A stretch of 22,982 nt of DNA from Methylococcaceae bacterium UBA7658. GTDB taxonomy: Bacteria; Pseudomonadota; Gammaproteobacteria; Methylococcales; Methylomonadaceae. Below are positions 7,034-13,957 of this stretch, one piece after another (position 1 is the first letter of the stretch; every line of letters starts with the position of its first letter). Location: positions 1 through 22,982 of the forward strand of contig DLHW01000020.1 of NCBI GenBank assembly GCA_002483425.1, written 5' to 3'. Both the position numbers and the translations under genes were made by a program. The notes under the pieces were generated by a model, which was given only the letters and a program-made list of their open reading frames with translations, searched no databases and was not told the DNA's origin.

Positions 7034-8875
7034 TTGGACGCTAAGAAGGCTAACGCCTGGACTATTCTTCAATCCGTTCAAACCTACGCCATCAATTTTT
7101 GGGGCGACGGTTATTTTTCCATCAACGACAAAGGGAATGTGTCCGTAAAACCCAGCACCAGCCAAACAACGGAACTGGATTTGTTCGAAATCGCCCAGTC
7201 TTTACGGGAGAAAAATTTATCCTTGCCAGTATTGGTCCGGTTTACCGATATTCTCAAAGACCGGGTCAAACGCTTGAATCTCGCTTTTCAAAAAGCCTGC
7301 GTCAGTAATCGCTATCAAGCTTCATACACTCCGGTTTACCCGATTAAGGTCAATCAGCAAGGCAAAGTCGTTGAAGGCATTCTCGCCTCCGATAACATTG
7401 GACTCGAGGCCGGAAGCAAACCGGAGCTGCTGGCAACGATGGCCTTATCCAAACCGGGCGGACTGGTGATCTGCAATGGCTACAAAGACAGAGCTTATAT
7501 CCGGCTAGCCTTGATCGGCGTGAAACTCGGCCTGAAACTCTACCTGGTCATCGAGAAACCCGTCGAATTGGATTTAATTATTGCCGAGTCGGCTAAGCTG
7601 GGCGTCAAACCGCTCGTCGGAGTTCGCGTTCGTCTAGCCAGCATCAGCGCCGGTAAGTGGCAAAATACCGGGGGCGAAAAATCCAAATTCGGGTTGCACG
7701 CCAATGAAGTCCTGCACTTGGTAAATCGCTTAGAACAAGCAAATTTACTCGATTGCCTGCAATTGATGCACTTTCACATGGGCTCCCAAATTGCCAATAT
7801 CCACGATATTAAAGTCGCCTTACGGGAAGCCGGGCAATTCTATGCCGAATTGCATCGCCTCGGCGCCCCTATTCGAATCGTCGATGCCGGCGGTGGTCTG
7901 GGGGTGGATTACGACGGCAGCCGGTCGCGGAGGGAGTCCTCGATCAATTACAGTCTGGAAGAGTATGCGCAAAATATTGTCCGCAACTTTGCCGAACTTT
8001 GCGCCGCGAAGAATTTGCCGCAACCCGATATCATTACCGAGTCGGGCCGCGCCATTACCGCCCATCATGCCGTCTTGATCACCGATGTCACCGATATCGA
8101 AGCGGTTTACAGTCAACCGGCGCAAAATCGAGCCTTTACCGCAGCAAGTAATTTAGTTGAAGCCTATCACGATACTCATTTCAATTTAAAAGACGCCCAA
8201 GATCAATTCGCCCAGGGCAAACTCGACATTAACGGCTTGGCAATTGCGGAAAGCGAATACGTCGGCCATTGCCAGCAAATCAAAACCTTGCTTAACCCGG
8301 AAAACCAAAATGAAGCGGCTATTTTAAAAGAATTAAACGAAAAGTTGGCCGATAAAATTTTCTGTAATTTTTCCTTGTTTCAATCCTTACCCGACATTTG
8401 GGGCATCGGCCAAATCTTTCCCATCATGCCTATCCACCGCTTGAACGAACAACCGGTGCGCCGGGCCGTTATTCAGGATTTGACGTGCGACTCGGACGGA
8501 CGTATCGACCAATACATCGACGGACAAAACCTCGCCAAAACCCTGCCCGTGCATGACATCGACTTAAAACAGCCCTATCTGATCGGTTTTTTCATGGTCG
8601 GCGCTTATCAGGAAATTCTCGGCGACATGCACAATCTGTTTGGCGATACTCATTCCATCAATATCGAACTGGACGGTAACGGTTATCATTTTTACGATCT
8701 GCACGAAGGCGAACATGTGAGCGATCTGCTGGACTATGTTCACATTAGCGCCGAGGATTTGAAAAGCGCTTTCCGCGCGAAATTGGCGAATTGCGCGTTG
8801 AACGAACAGCAAAGAACCGGCTATGAAACCGAATTGATGGCGGGATTAATGTCTTACACTTATTTATCGAAGTAA
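7034..8875 (+). CDS. speA: Biosynthetic arginine decarboxylase SpeA
   Basis: PLP- and Mg-dependent enzyme that decarboxylates arginine to agmatine, first step of the agmatine route to putrescine. 613 residues from the chosen start. The PLP lysine lies in VYPIKVNQ (about residue 105), followed by GLEAGSKPEL, the VCNGYKDRAYIRLAL block, GGEKSKFGL, LMHFHMGSQ, DAGGGLGVDYDG, ITESGRA, and near the end CDSDG and the FFMVGAYQEILGDMHNLFGD motif, all typical of SpeA rather than LysA. Start: the frame is open from a TTG at 6956, but a perfect TATAAT at 6994-6999 lies inside that extension. The TTG at 7034 is preceded by CGGAG (7022-7026) at a spacing of seven and gives MDAKKANAWT, matching where homology begins. 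No ATG is available near the N-terminus. Confidence 0.93.
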   Translation: MDAKKANAWTILQSVQTYAINFWGDGYFSINDKGNVSVKPSTSQTTELDLFEIAQSLREKNLSLPVLVRFTDILKDRVKRLNLAFQKACVSNRYQASYTPVYPIKVNQQGKVVEGILASDNIGLEAGSKPELLATMALSKPGGLVICNGYKDRAYIRLALIGVKLGLKLYLVIEKPVELDLIIAESAKLGVKPLVGVRVRLASISAGKWQNTGGEKSKFGLHANEVLHLVNRLEQANLLDCLQLMHFHMGSQIANIHDIKVALREAGQFYAELHRLGAPIRIVDAGGGLGVDYDGSRSRRESSINYSLEEYAQNIVRNFAELCAAKNLPQPDIITESGRAITAHHAVLITDVTDIEAVYSQPAQNRAFTAASNLVEAYHDTHFNLKDAQDQFAQGKLDINGLAIAESEYVGHCQQIKTLLNPENQNEAAILKELNEKLADKIFCNFSLFQSLPDIWGIGQIFPIMPIHRLNEQPVRRAVIQDLTCDSDGRIDQYIDGQNLAKTLPVHDIDLKQPYLIGFFMVGAYQEILGDMHNLFGDTHSINIELDGNGYHFYDLHEGEHVSDLLDYVHISAEDLKSAFRAKLANCALNEQQRTGYETELMAGLMSYTYLSK

Positions 8876-8915
8876 TTTCGTTAAGCGCTGCCCCCTCGGT
8901 CGATTTAGCCGCAAA

Positions 8916-9000
8916 ATGAACGCCACGCTCATCGGCATCTTAACTTAAATTCTTTGCCAGCTTCTTATCGGCGTTTTAGTGTCGCGCAAGATTGCCAGCG
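8916..9000 (+). pseudogene. Relic of a sodium:solute symporter N-terminus
   Basis: Reading from the ATG at 8916 gives MNATLIGILT, a TAA at 8946-8948, then in the same frame ILCQLLIGVLVSRKIAS, after which similarity ends. This is the characteristic first transmembrane segment of SSS-family sodium:solute symporters (pattern GIL-x-Y-x-L-x-QL-x-IG-x-x-VSR-x-I), interrupted by a stop and cut off after about 28 codons, where the amino acids DDYLLAGR would normally follow. No ribosome binding site remains. I infer the decayed 5' end of a lost transporter gene; the match is short and from memory, so it could be chance. Confidence 0.45.
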
Positions 9001-9041
9001 TACCTGGCGTTATGAATCTAAATGAAAAAACTATGCAAAAT

Positions 9042-9131
9042 AGAGGAGTCCATATATGGGAAGAGCGGTAGCGAAGTCCAACATTCACGGCTTCGTTTAG
9101 GTTGGGCTTCATTACCTTCCGCCCAACCTAA
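9042..9131 (+). repeat. Hairpin-forming intergenic repeat unit with a 14-codon ORF
   Basis: TTAGGTTGGGC (9097-9107) and GCCCAACCTAA (9121-9131) form a perfect 11-bp inverted repeat with a 13-base loop. The left arm can alternatively pair with GAAGTCCAAC at 9073-9082 (partner GTTGGGCTTC, 9101-9110, one G-T pair). The GCGAAG-CCAAC / GTTGGGCTTC / GCCCAACCTA layout resembles dispersed intergenic repeats common in gammaproteobacterial genomes. It also contains AGAGGAG (9042-9048), seven bases before an ATG (9056) that opens a 14-codon frame ending at 9100, inside the hairpin arm. There is no T-run, so it is not a plain terminator. Confidence 0.6.
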
Positions 9132-9499
9132 GTACTTATGAGTCAATTCCAAGTCACATTTCTGCTATTTAATTCACTCATCCTCATGATTAAAAACAAA
9201 GGACAAGCTGTGTCAGATCGGATTGAAAAATGAAACAATAAAGTCTTGGACCAATACTTCAATTCTTTTGAGGAAAATAGCACAACGTAAACCCTATAAA
9301 CTAATACTGCTGACATAATGGCTTTTAAGATGGTATCTACAAGCCAATAAGTAAAAAATAAGCTTTATTTACCTATAATTAAAGCTCTAATCTTTGCGGT
9401 AAAAAGCTTAAGCAACCCATTAACAAACAGATTACACATTGAGGTTAGACAAGCACATCATTATTTAGGCTTTTCGGGTTATGAACGGAATCAAATGCT
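9132..9499. other. AT-rich stretch with no recognisable gene
   Basis: About 370 bases with many stops on all frames. A 31-codon frame from the ATG at 9138 lacks a ribosome binding site and a recognisable product. I see no tRNA, terminator or named RNA motif. The promoter for the 9666 gene may lie here or just to the right. Confidence 0.4.
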
Positions 9500-9586
9500 T
9501 ACCTCTTATCCCCGGCAGCATGACCGGCTGAGGTAGACGACACCTTGAAAACTTGCCGAAAGCTTGCGGTGAACTTAATTTAAGGT
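9500..9586 (+). promoter_or_regulatory. Structured leader upstream of the 9666 gene
   Basis: Two nested foldable elements precede the gene. The first pairs TACCTC (9500-9505) with GAGGTA (9530-9535) and, inside, CCGG with CCGG (9512-9515 and 9524-9527). The second pairs ACCTTGAAA (9542-9550) with TTTAAGGT (9579-9586, one bulge), enclosing a small GCCG...CGGT stem around 9555-9570. About 80 bases separate it from the ATG. I cannot match it to a named riboswitch class; cyclic-di-GMP and other common classes lack their conserved blocks here. Confidence 0.3.
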
Positions 9587-9665
9587 ACCTAAATGACTAA
9601 ATCGTTGTTGAGCCGGAATTTATGACGGCATAACAACTTCAAACATCAACTCGAGGAAAAAAGTC

Positions 9666-10196
9666 ATGAAAAAAAACAATAACGCACTGACAATTACTAT
9701 TTTAGTTACCGTATTCCTTTTTGCAGGGTTGCAAAAAGCTGCGGCAAATATCGAAACGGCTTCGGCGGCGCTTGAATTTATTCAAGAAAGCTGTCCGAGC
9801 CAAACCGAAACTAGCCAGGCGCTTATGAATTATAAGGCTAAGATTTTAGCCGCCACCAACTTGGAGGAAGCCCGGGAGATAGCACTGGAACCGGCAGACG
9901 ACGCAATCAATGCCCTAAAAAACGCTCAATTCCTTGTCCCGTTCAGCGATGACCTAAGATCTGCCGAAAAAAGGCTTAATAAAGCCCGCGCTCAAATAAT
10001 GCTAGCCTCAAACCAAGATCAAGTCGCCGACCAATTCGACGGCATGATGCTGGCTGGACTCGACAACGACCGCGCCGCGCATGTCAACATCGGCAGCGGT
10101 GGCTGCGATTATTCCACGGGCGAGTTAATAGCGGTTGCAATCGGCTTAATTCTAGGGATTATTCCGGGAATCATTTTGTTAGTCGTATTATGCTAA
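9666..10196 (+). CDS. Unrecognised exported protein with C-terminal membrane segment
   Basis: 176 residues. Residues 1-27 look like a Sec signal peptide (MKKNNN, hydrophobic 8-21, likely cleavage after AAA at 25-27). The body is alanine-, glutamate- and aspartate-rich and predicted mostly helical, with two helical stretches around 30-75 and 80-130. Residues 153-175 form a strongly hydrophobic segment ending in a C-terminal cysteine (C176), preceded by GSGGCDYS with C147; C43 is the third mature cysteine. It would be anchored by its C-terminus with the body outside the cytoplasm. The start is fixed by GAGGAA at 9653-9658, seven bases before the ATG. It stands alone, flanked on both sides by structured noncoding DNA. 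I know no family for it; it may be lineage-specific. Confidence 0.75.
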   Translation: MKKNNNALTITILVTVFLFAGLQKAAANIETASAALEFIQESCPSQTETSQALMNYKAKILAATNLEEAREIALEPADDAINALKNAQFLVPFSDDLRSAEKRLNKARAQIMLASNQDQVADQFDGMMLAGLDNDRAAHVNIGSGGCDYSTGELIAVAIGLILGIIPGIILLVVLC

Positions 10197-10308
10197 TATT
10201 CTGACAAGTCTTTTTCAAAACAACACTGAAAATGCCGGAATTCTTATTTTTAACAGGAGAAATGTCAACAGAACCTAAATAAGCTAAGGCGACTAGTTTA
10301 TGTAGCTC

Positions 10309-10337
10309 ATTGACAGTGTTTTGAGAATACTGTCAAT
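10309..10337. repeat. Perfect 9-bp inverted repeat
   Basis: ATTGACAGT (10309-10317) and ACTGTCAAT (10329-10337) are perfect complements separated by 11 bases. No T-run follows on either strand, so a simple terminator is unlikely; an operator-like site or part of a larger fold with the neighbouring inverted repeat is possible. Confidence 0.5.
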
Positions 10338-10338
10338 A

Positions 10339-10397
10339 ACGCTGGAAATTCTTAGAGTTTATTCAGCCCGGCTTTGTGCCGGGAATAAATTCCAACG
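10339..10397. repeat. Long imperfect hairpin repeat
   Basis: CCCGGC (10367-10372) and GCCGGG (10378-10383) form a tight stem with a TTTGT loop. It is extended after a three-base bulge by TTTATT/AATAAA (10358-10363, 10384-10389) and, after a ten-base insertion on the left side, by CGCTGGAA/TTCCAACG (10339-10346, 10390-10397, one mismatch). The palindromic layering resembles a dispersed intergenic repeat or small structured RNA. It lies between the ends of two convergent genes (stops at 10196 and 10442). Confidence 0.5.
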
Positions 10398-10441
10398 CTA
10401 GGTGGAACAAGCAAGATTACGATTCTCTTTCAAAAGCAACC

Positions 10442-10726
10442 TTACAATTCGCCCTCTTCTATCAAGACTGAATACACAAATTCAGGCGCTTTAACACCCG
10501 CCTTTATTCTGAGCGCAACCAACTCATCCGACTCAAAGAACGCCTTAGCGTTAGAGAGGGATATCCACTTCGAAAAGTGGATGATTTTATTGGGGTTATT
10601 TTCCGCTCTTAAAACCTGATAACTCAATTCACCTGCTTGTTTTCGAATAGCCGCAGCAGCGTCGAAGATTTCTTTCCATGCGATGTAATCATCAACGTCA
10701 TGAATAATGAGGACATGGTTGTTCAT
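10442..10726 (-). CDS. Small ABM-like (dimeric alpha-beta barrel) protein
   Basis: 94 residues from the ATG at 10726 (a TTG one codon earlier is less likely). The order of elements, NNHVLIIHDVDDYIAWKEIF, then YQVLRAENNPNKIIHFSKWISL, then AKAFFESDELVALRIKAGV, follows the ferredoxin-like fold of antibiotic-biosynthesis-monooxygenase-type proteins: strand, helix with the D-Y-x-x-W signature, strand, and the W-x-S-x-x-x-A-x-x-F pattern. Members include oxygenases and many small proteins of unknown role, so a reaction should not be assumed. The ATG lies 15 bases past the hslU stop on the same strand with only a weak ribosome binding site, suggesting it is the last gene of the hslV-hslU transcript. 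Any link to proteolysis is unproven. Confidence 0.75.
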   Translation of the reverse strand: MNNHVLIIHDVDDYIAWKEIFDAAAAIRKQAGELSYQVLRAENNPNKIIHFSKWISLSNAKAFFESDELVALRIKAGVKAPEFVYSVLIEEGEL

Positions 10727-10741
10727 CAAATTACTTTAGTT

Positions 10742-12061
10742 TTACAGAATGTACCGGCTTAAATCTTCATCCTGGACGAGTTCGGCTAAATGACTGTCGA
10801 CATAAGCCGCATCGATGTTGATGGTTTTCTCCATTAAATCCGGCGCATTGTAGGAGATGTCTTCCAATAAACGTTCTAGTATCGTGTGCAACCGCCGGGC
10901 GCCGATATTTTCGGTTTTCTCATTGACTTCCCAGCCCAATTCGGCAATGCGTTTGATACCGTCGGCAGAGAAACTTAAATGGACGCCTTCGGTTGCCATT
11001 AAAGCCGCATATTGCTCGGTTAAGGAAGCGTCCGGTTCGGTCAGGATCCGGACGAAATCGTCGGCGCTTAATGCGCTCAGTTCGACTCGAATCGGAAAAC
11101 GGCCTTGCAGTTCCGGAATTAAATCGGACGGTTTAGTTAAATGAAAAGCGCCGGAGGCGATGAACAGGATATGGTCGGTTTTGATCGCACCGTACTTAGT
11201 GCTGACGGTGCTACCCTCCACGATCGGCAGCAAATCGCGTTGTACGCCCTCCCGAGACACTTCCCCGCCGCTACCGTGATCGGAGCGCTTACAGATTTTG
11301 TCGATCTCGTCCAAAAACACGATACCGTTTTGCTCGACCGCATCCACGGCGCGGGTTTTGATATCCTCATCGTTGACCAGCTTAGCGGCTTCTTCTTCCT
11401 GCAAAACTTTCAAAGCCTTTTTGATTTTCATTTTCCGCGTTTTTGTCCGGCCGGATCCCATATTTTGGAACATGCCTTGCAATTGACTGGTCATTTCCTC
11501 CATACCGGGTGGAGCCATGATTTCCACGCCCATCGTCACATTGATATCGATTTCGATTTCTTTGTCGTTGAGATCGCCTTCACGCAGTTTTTTGCGCATT
11601 TTTTGGCGGGTGGCTTGAGCGGTATCGGAGACAATACCGCCATCCGAACCGGGCAGAAGAAGATCAAGAACACGATCCTCGGCGGCGTCCGCGGCGCGAT
11701 TTTGCACTTTTTCCATCTCCGACATACGCATCATTTTAACCGAGGTATCTGCTAGATCGCGGATAATGGATTCAACATCCCGCCCAACGTAGCCCACTTC
11801 GGTAAATTTGGTGGCTTCGATTTTAATGAACGGAGCATTGGCTAATTTTGCCAACCGCCGGGCGATCTCGGTTTTACCGACACCGGTAGGTCCGATCATT
11901 AAAATATTTTTGGGCGTAATTTCTTCACGCATGAAAGGATCGACGTGCTGTCTGCGCCATCGGTTTCTAAGAGCAATAGCGACCGAACGTTTAGCATCGG
12001 CTTGACCGACAATATGCTTATCCAGCTCGCTGACGATTTCTTTAGGGGTCATGGCGTACAT
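10742..12061 (-). CDS. hslU: HslU, ATPase subunit of the HslVU protease
   Basis: AAA+ unfoldase that forms hexamers, recognises and unfolds substrates and feeds them to the HslV peptidase in the cytoplasm. 439 residues. Visible: the N-terminal TPKEIVSELDKHIVGQ, Walker A GPTGVGKT at 57-64, the GYVGRDVES pore-loop region at about 91-99, the I domain with its MTSQLQGMFQNM segment, Walker B FLDEIDKI, sensor II region GARRLHT, and the C-terminal LSRYIL that inserts into HslV. It starts six bases after the hslV stop, so the two are translationally close and made together. MTPKEI at 12052 is an alternative start three residues further in. The small ABM-like gene follows. Confidence 0.97.
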   Translation of the reverse strand: MYAMTPKEIVSELDKHIVGQADAKRSVAIALRNRWRRQHVDPFMREEITPKNILMIGPTGVGKTEIARRLAKLANAPFIKIEATKFTEVGYVGRDVESIIRDLADTSVKMMRMSEMEKVQNRAADAAEDRVLDLLLPGSDGGIVSDTAQATRQKMRKKLREGDLNDKEIEIDINVTMGVEIMAPPGMEEMTSQLQGMFQNMGSGRTKTRKMKIKKALKVLQEEEAAKLVNDEDIKTRAVDAVEQNGIVFLDEIDKICKRSDHGSGGEVSREGVQRDLLPIVEGSTVSTKYGAIKTDHILFIASGAFHLTKPSDLIPELQGRFPIRVELSALSADDFVRILTEPDASLTEQYAALMATEGVHLSFSADGIKRIAELGWEVNEKTENIGARRLHTILERLLEDISYNAPDLMEKTINIDAAYVDSHLAELVQDEDLSRYIL

Positions 12062-12067
12062 TTGGCG

Positions 12068-12604
12068 TTATTCCGTGTCCAGTTCTTCGATAACCAGGTT
12101 ATGGTTGGTGTAAATACAAATATCGGCGGCAATTGTTAAGCCTTTTTCGACAATTTCGCGCGCACTCAATTGGGTGTTTTCTAGCATTGCTCTGGCAGCG
12201 GCTTGAGCGAACGCACCACCCGATCCAATGGCCATGAGATCCAACTCCGGCTCGATCACATCGCCAGTTCCGGAAATAATGAGCGAGGTTTTTGCATCCG
12301 CTATCGTTAATAAAGCTTCTAAACGCCGCAGCATGCGGTCGGTGCGCCAGTCTTTCGCCATTTCGACGGCGGCGCGCGTTAGATTGCCCCGGTGTTTTTC
12401 CAATTTGCCTTCGAAATGTTCGAATAAGGTAAACGCATCGGCCGTGGCGCCGGCAAAACCGGCAATGACTTTATCGTGGTAAAGCCTGCGGACTTTTCGG
12501 GCATTGCCTTTCATCACAGTATTACCTAAAGTGACTTGCCCGTCGCCGCCGATAACGACTTTACCGCCGCGGCGAACGGAAAGTATGGTGGTTCCTTTAA
12601 ACAC
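12068..12604 (-). CDS. hslV: HslV, peptidase subunit of the HslVU protease
   Basis: Proteasome-like N-terminal threonine peptidase that forms two stacked hexameric rings capped by HslU. 178 residues. The catalytic threonine is T5 in MFKG-TTILSVRRGG, so a four-residue propeptide must be removed, unlike E. coli HslV, where only Met precedes TTIVS. GDGQVTLGNTVMKGN, VRRLYHDKVIAGFAGATADAFTLFE, AKDWRTDRMLRRLEA and CIYTNHNLVIEEL are conserved blocks. The start is GTG at 12604, preceded on the minus strand by AGAAGGA (12618-12612) at a spacing of seven. It is first in an operon with hslU and an ABM-like gene. A heat-shock-type promoter is not evident by eye in the 177 bases upstream. Confidence 0.97.
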   Translation of the reverse strand: MFKGTTILSVRRGGKVVIGGDGQVTLGNTVMKGNARKVRRLYHDKVIAGFAGATADAFTLFEHFEGKLEKHRGNLTRAAVEMAKDWRTDRMLRRLEALLTIADAKTSLIISGTGDVIEPELDLMAIGSGGAFAQAAARAMLENTQLSAREIVEKGLTIAADICIYTNHNLVIEELDTE

Positions 12605-12781
12605 AGCGATATCCTTCTGTTGTTATACTCGTGAAAGAAATTTTATCTGGATAAATTAGATTATGTGGTAAAAAATCCTTAATACAAGGTCTGTTACAAT
12701 TTATTTTCAAACGAATTTTTAACGGCTCACGGGATTGGATAACGTACCCGTAACGAACGATGACGCCAGGATTTATTTAGA

Positions 12782-13681
12782 ATGACAGCTCGACTGACTG
12801 AAATCGATGTACTGTGCGTAGGGCACGCTTCCTACGATTTGATCTATTCCGTTCCCCATCATCCCGGCGAAGATGAAAAAATGGCGGCCGACGGATTTAT
12901 TCATTGCGGCGGGGGGCCGGCGGCGAACGCCGCAGTTATGGCGGCTAAACTAGGATTGCAATCGGCCTTTGCCGGTTATCTGGGCCATGATCTTTACGGC
13001 GAATTTCATCATAAGGAATTGGCCGGACATGGCGTAAATGTCAGCAAAGTGATACGCGGCTCTTCGCCGACACCGCTCTCCACGGTCTTGGTTAAACCGG
13101 ACGGAAAACGCGCTTTGATTAACTACAAAGGCGGCACGAAAGCATTGCCCGGAAACGCAATTCATTTTTCCGGAATCGAACCCAAAGCCATTTTATTCGA
13201 CGGACACGAACCTTACATTTCGAAACCGCTTGCCGGAATAGCTAAAAGCAAAGGCATTCCAACCGTTTTAGACGCAGGCTCGGTGCATGAAGGCACACTC
13301 GCATTGATGGGGCTTGTCGATTATCTGGTCTGTTCGGAAAAATTCGCCTTGCAACTCGCTGGAGATCTTAAAAACGCATTGCAACAAATGGCGAAACAAT
13401 CGCCCAATGTGGTCGTTACGCTAGGTGAGCGAGGTCTTATCTGGCAGCAAGATACCATTAGCGGCGCGTTACCCGCTTACAAGGTCGAAACGCTCGACAC
13501 CACCGGCGCGGGCGATGCTTTCCACGGCGCTTTTACCGCCGCTGTCGCGCTCGGATTATCCTGGCATGATACGTTAAGATACGCCAGCGCCGCGGGTTCG
13601 TTGTGTTGCACCAAGCTAGGCGCGCGCTTGGGGCTGCCATCGTCCGTGGAGCATCTGAAATTGTATGAACAAGCTTTATAA
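12782..13681 (+). CDS. PfkB-family sugar kinase (ribokinase-like)
   Basis: 299 residues with the ribokinase fold, phosphorylating a sugar or nucleoside-type hydroxyl with ATP. The first signature, CGGGPAANAAVMAAKLG (42-58), contains the substrate-binding glycines; the second, LDTTGAGDAFHGAF (238-251), has the anion hole and catalytic base D245. VVTLGERGL at 211-219 precedes the ATP site. The substrate cannot be read from the sequence; ribokinase, fructokinase and ADP-sugar-type members share these motifs. The ATG at 12782 is preceded by AGGA at a spacing of about ten. It is divergent from hslVU and stands alone. An AGCTTT/AAAGCT repeat (13672-13686) spans its stop codon and is followed by ATTT, at best a weak terminator. 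Confidence 0.9.
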   Translation: MTARLTEIDVLCVGHASYDLIYSVPHHPGEDEKMAADGFIHCGGGPAANAAVMAAKLGLQSAFAGYLGHDLYGEFHHKELAGHGVNVSKVIRGSSPTPLSTVLVKPDGKRALINYKGGTKALPGNAIHFSGIEPKAILFDGHEPYISKPLAGIAKSKGIPTVLDAGSVHEGTLALMGLVDYLVCSEKFALQLAGDLKNALQQMAKQSPNVVVTLGERGLIWQQDTISGALPAYKVETLDTTGAGDAFHGAFTAAVALGLSWHDTLRYASAAGSLCCTKLGARLGLPSSVEHLKLYEQAL

Positions 13682-13777
13682 AAGCTATTTCCCAGTTTAG
13701 CGAGTGCTAACTTGAAAGTCTTACATATAAACTTCTACAAATAATAACAGGGAAGAACATCCGTCTAGCCTTTATTT

Positions 13778-13957
13778 TCAATTATCTCGAATATTCGACA
13801 AATTATCCCTGTCCCGATCGCTAGATGATTCGAAACCATTTGAATTTGAATTTTTATTAAATTCTTGTAAAAGTTCTAGCGTTAAAGCTGCCACCTCGTT
13901 GGGTAAGGCGGACATGGGTTTTGGGCTGAATACTGGATTATTGACTGTGGTTTTCAT
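13778..13957 (-). CDS. Possible 59-residue gene overlapping the phosphoesterase 3' end
   Basis: A frame from ATG at 13957 to TGA at 13778-13780 overlaps the last 20 bases of the metallophosphoesterase-GAF gene in another frame, a spacing typical of translationally coupled genes. The product starts MKTTVNNPVFSPKPMSALPN, continues with a helical EVAALTLELLQEF segment and ends in an Asn/Ser/Asp/Arg-rich tail; there is no signal peptide or membrane segment. The upstream ACGGAA gives a weak ribosome binding site at a spacing of eight. I do not recognise it. The absence of stops over 59 codons in AT-rich DNA and the coupling to the larger gene make it plausible but not certain. Confidence 0.4.
   Translation of the reverse strand: MKTTVNNPVFSPKPMSALPNEVAALTLELLQEFNKNSNSNGFESSSDRDRDNLSNIRDN

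Noticed and set aside
9138..9233. 31-codon open frame MSQFQVTFLL...
   Set aside because: No ribosome binding site and no recognisable product; length is within chance expectation.
9480..9620. Cyclic-di-GMP or other known riboswitch ahead of the 9666 gene
   Set aside because: The conserved blocks of the class I and II aptamers are not present; only generic hairpins can be supported.
11141..11755. 204-codon open frame on the plus strand
   Set aside because: Lies wholly antisense to hslU; its residues mirror the hslU codon pattern, and it has no family resemblance.
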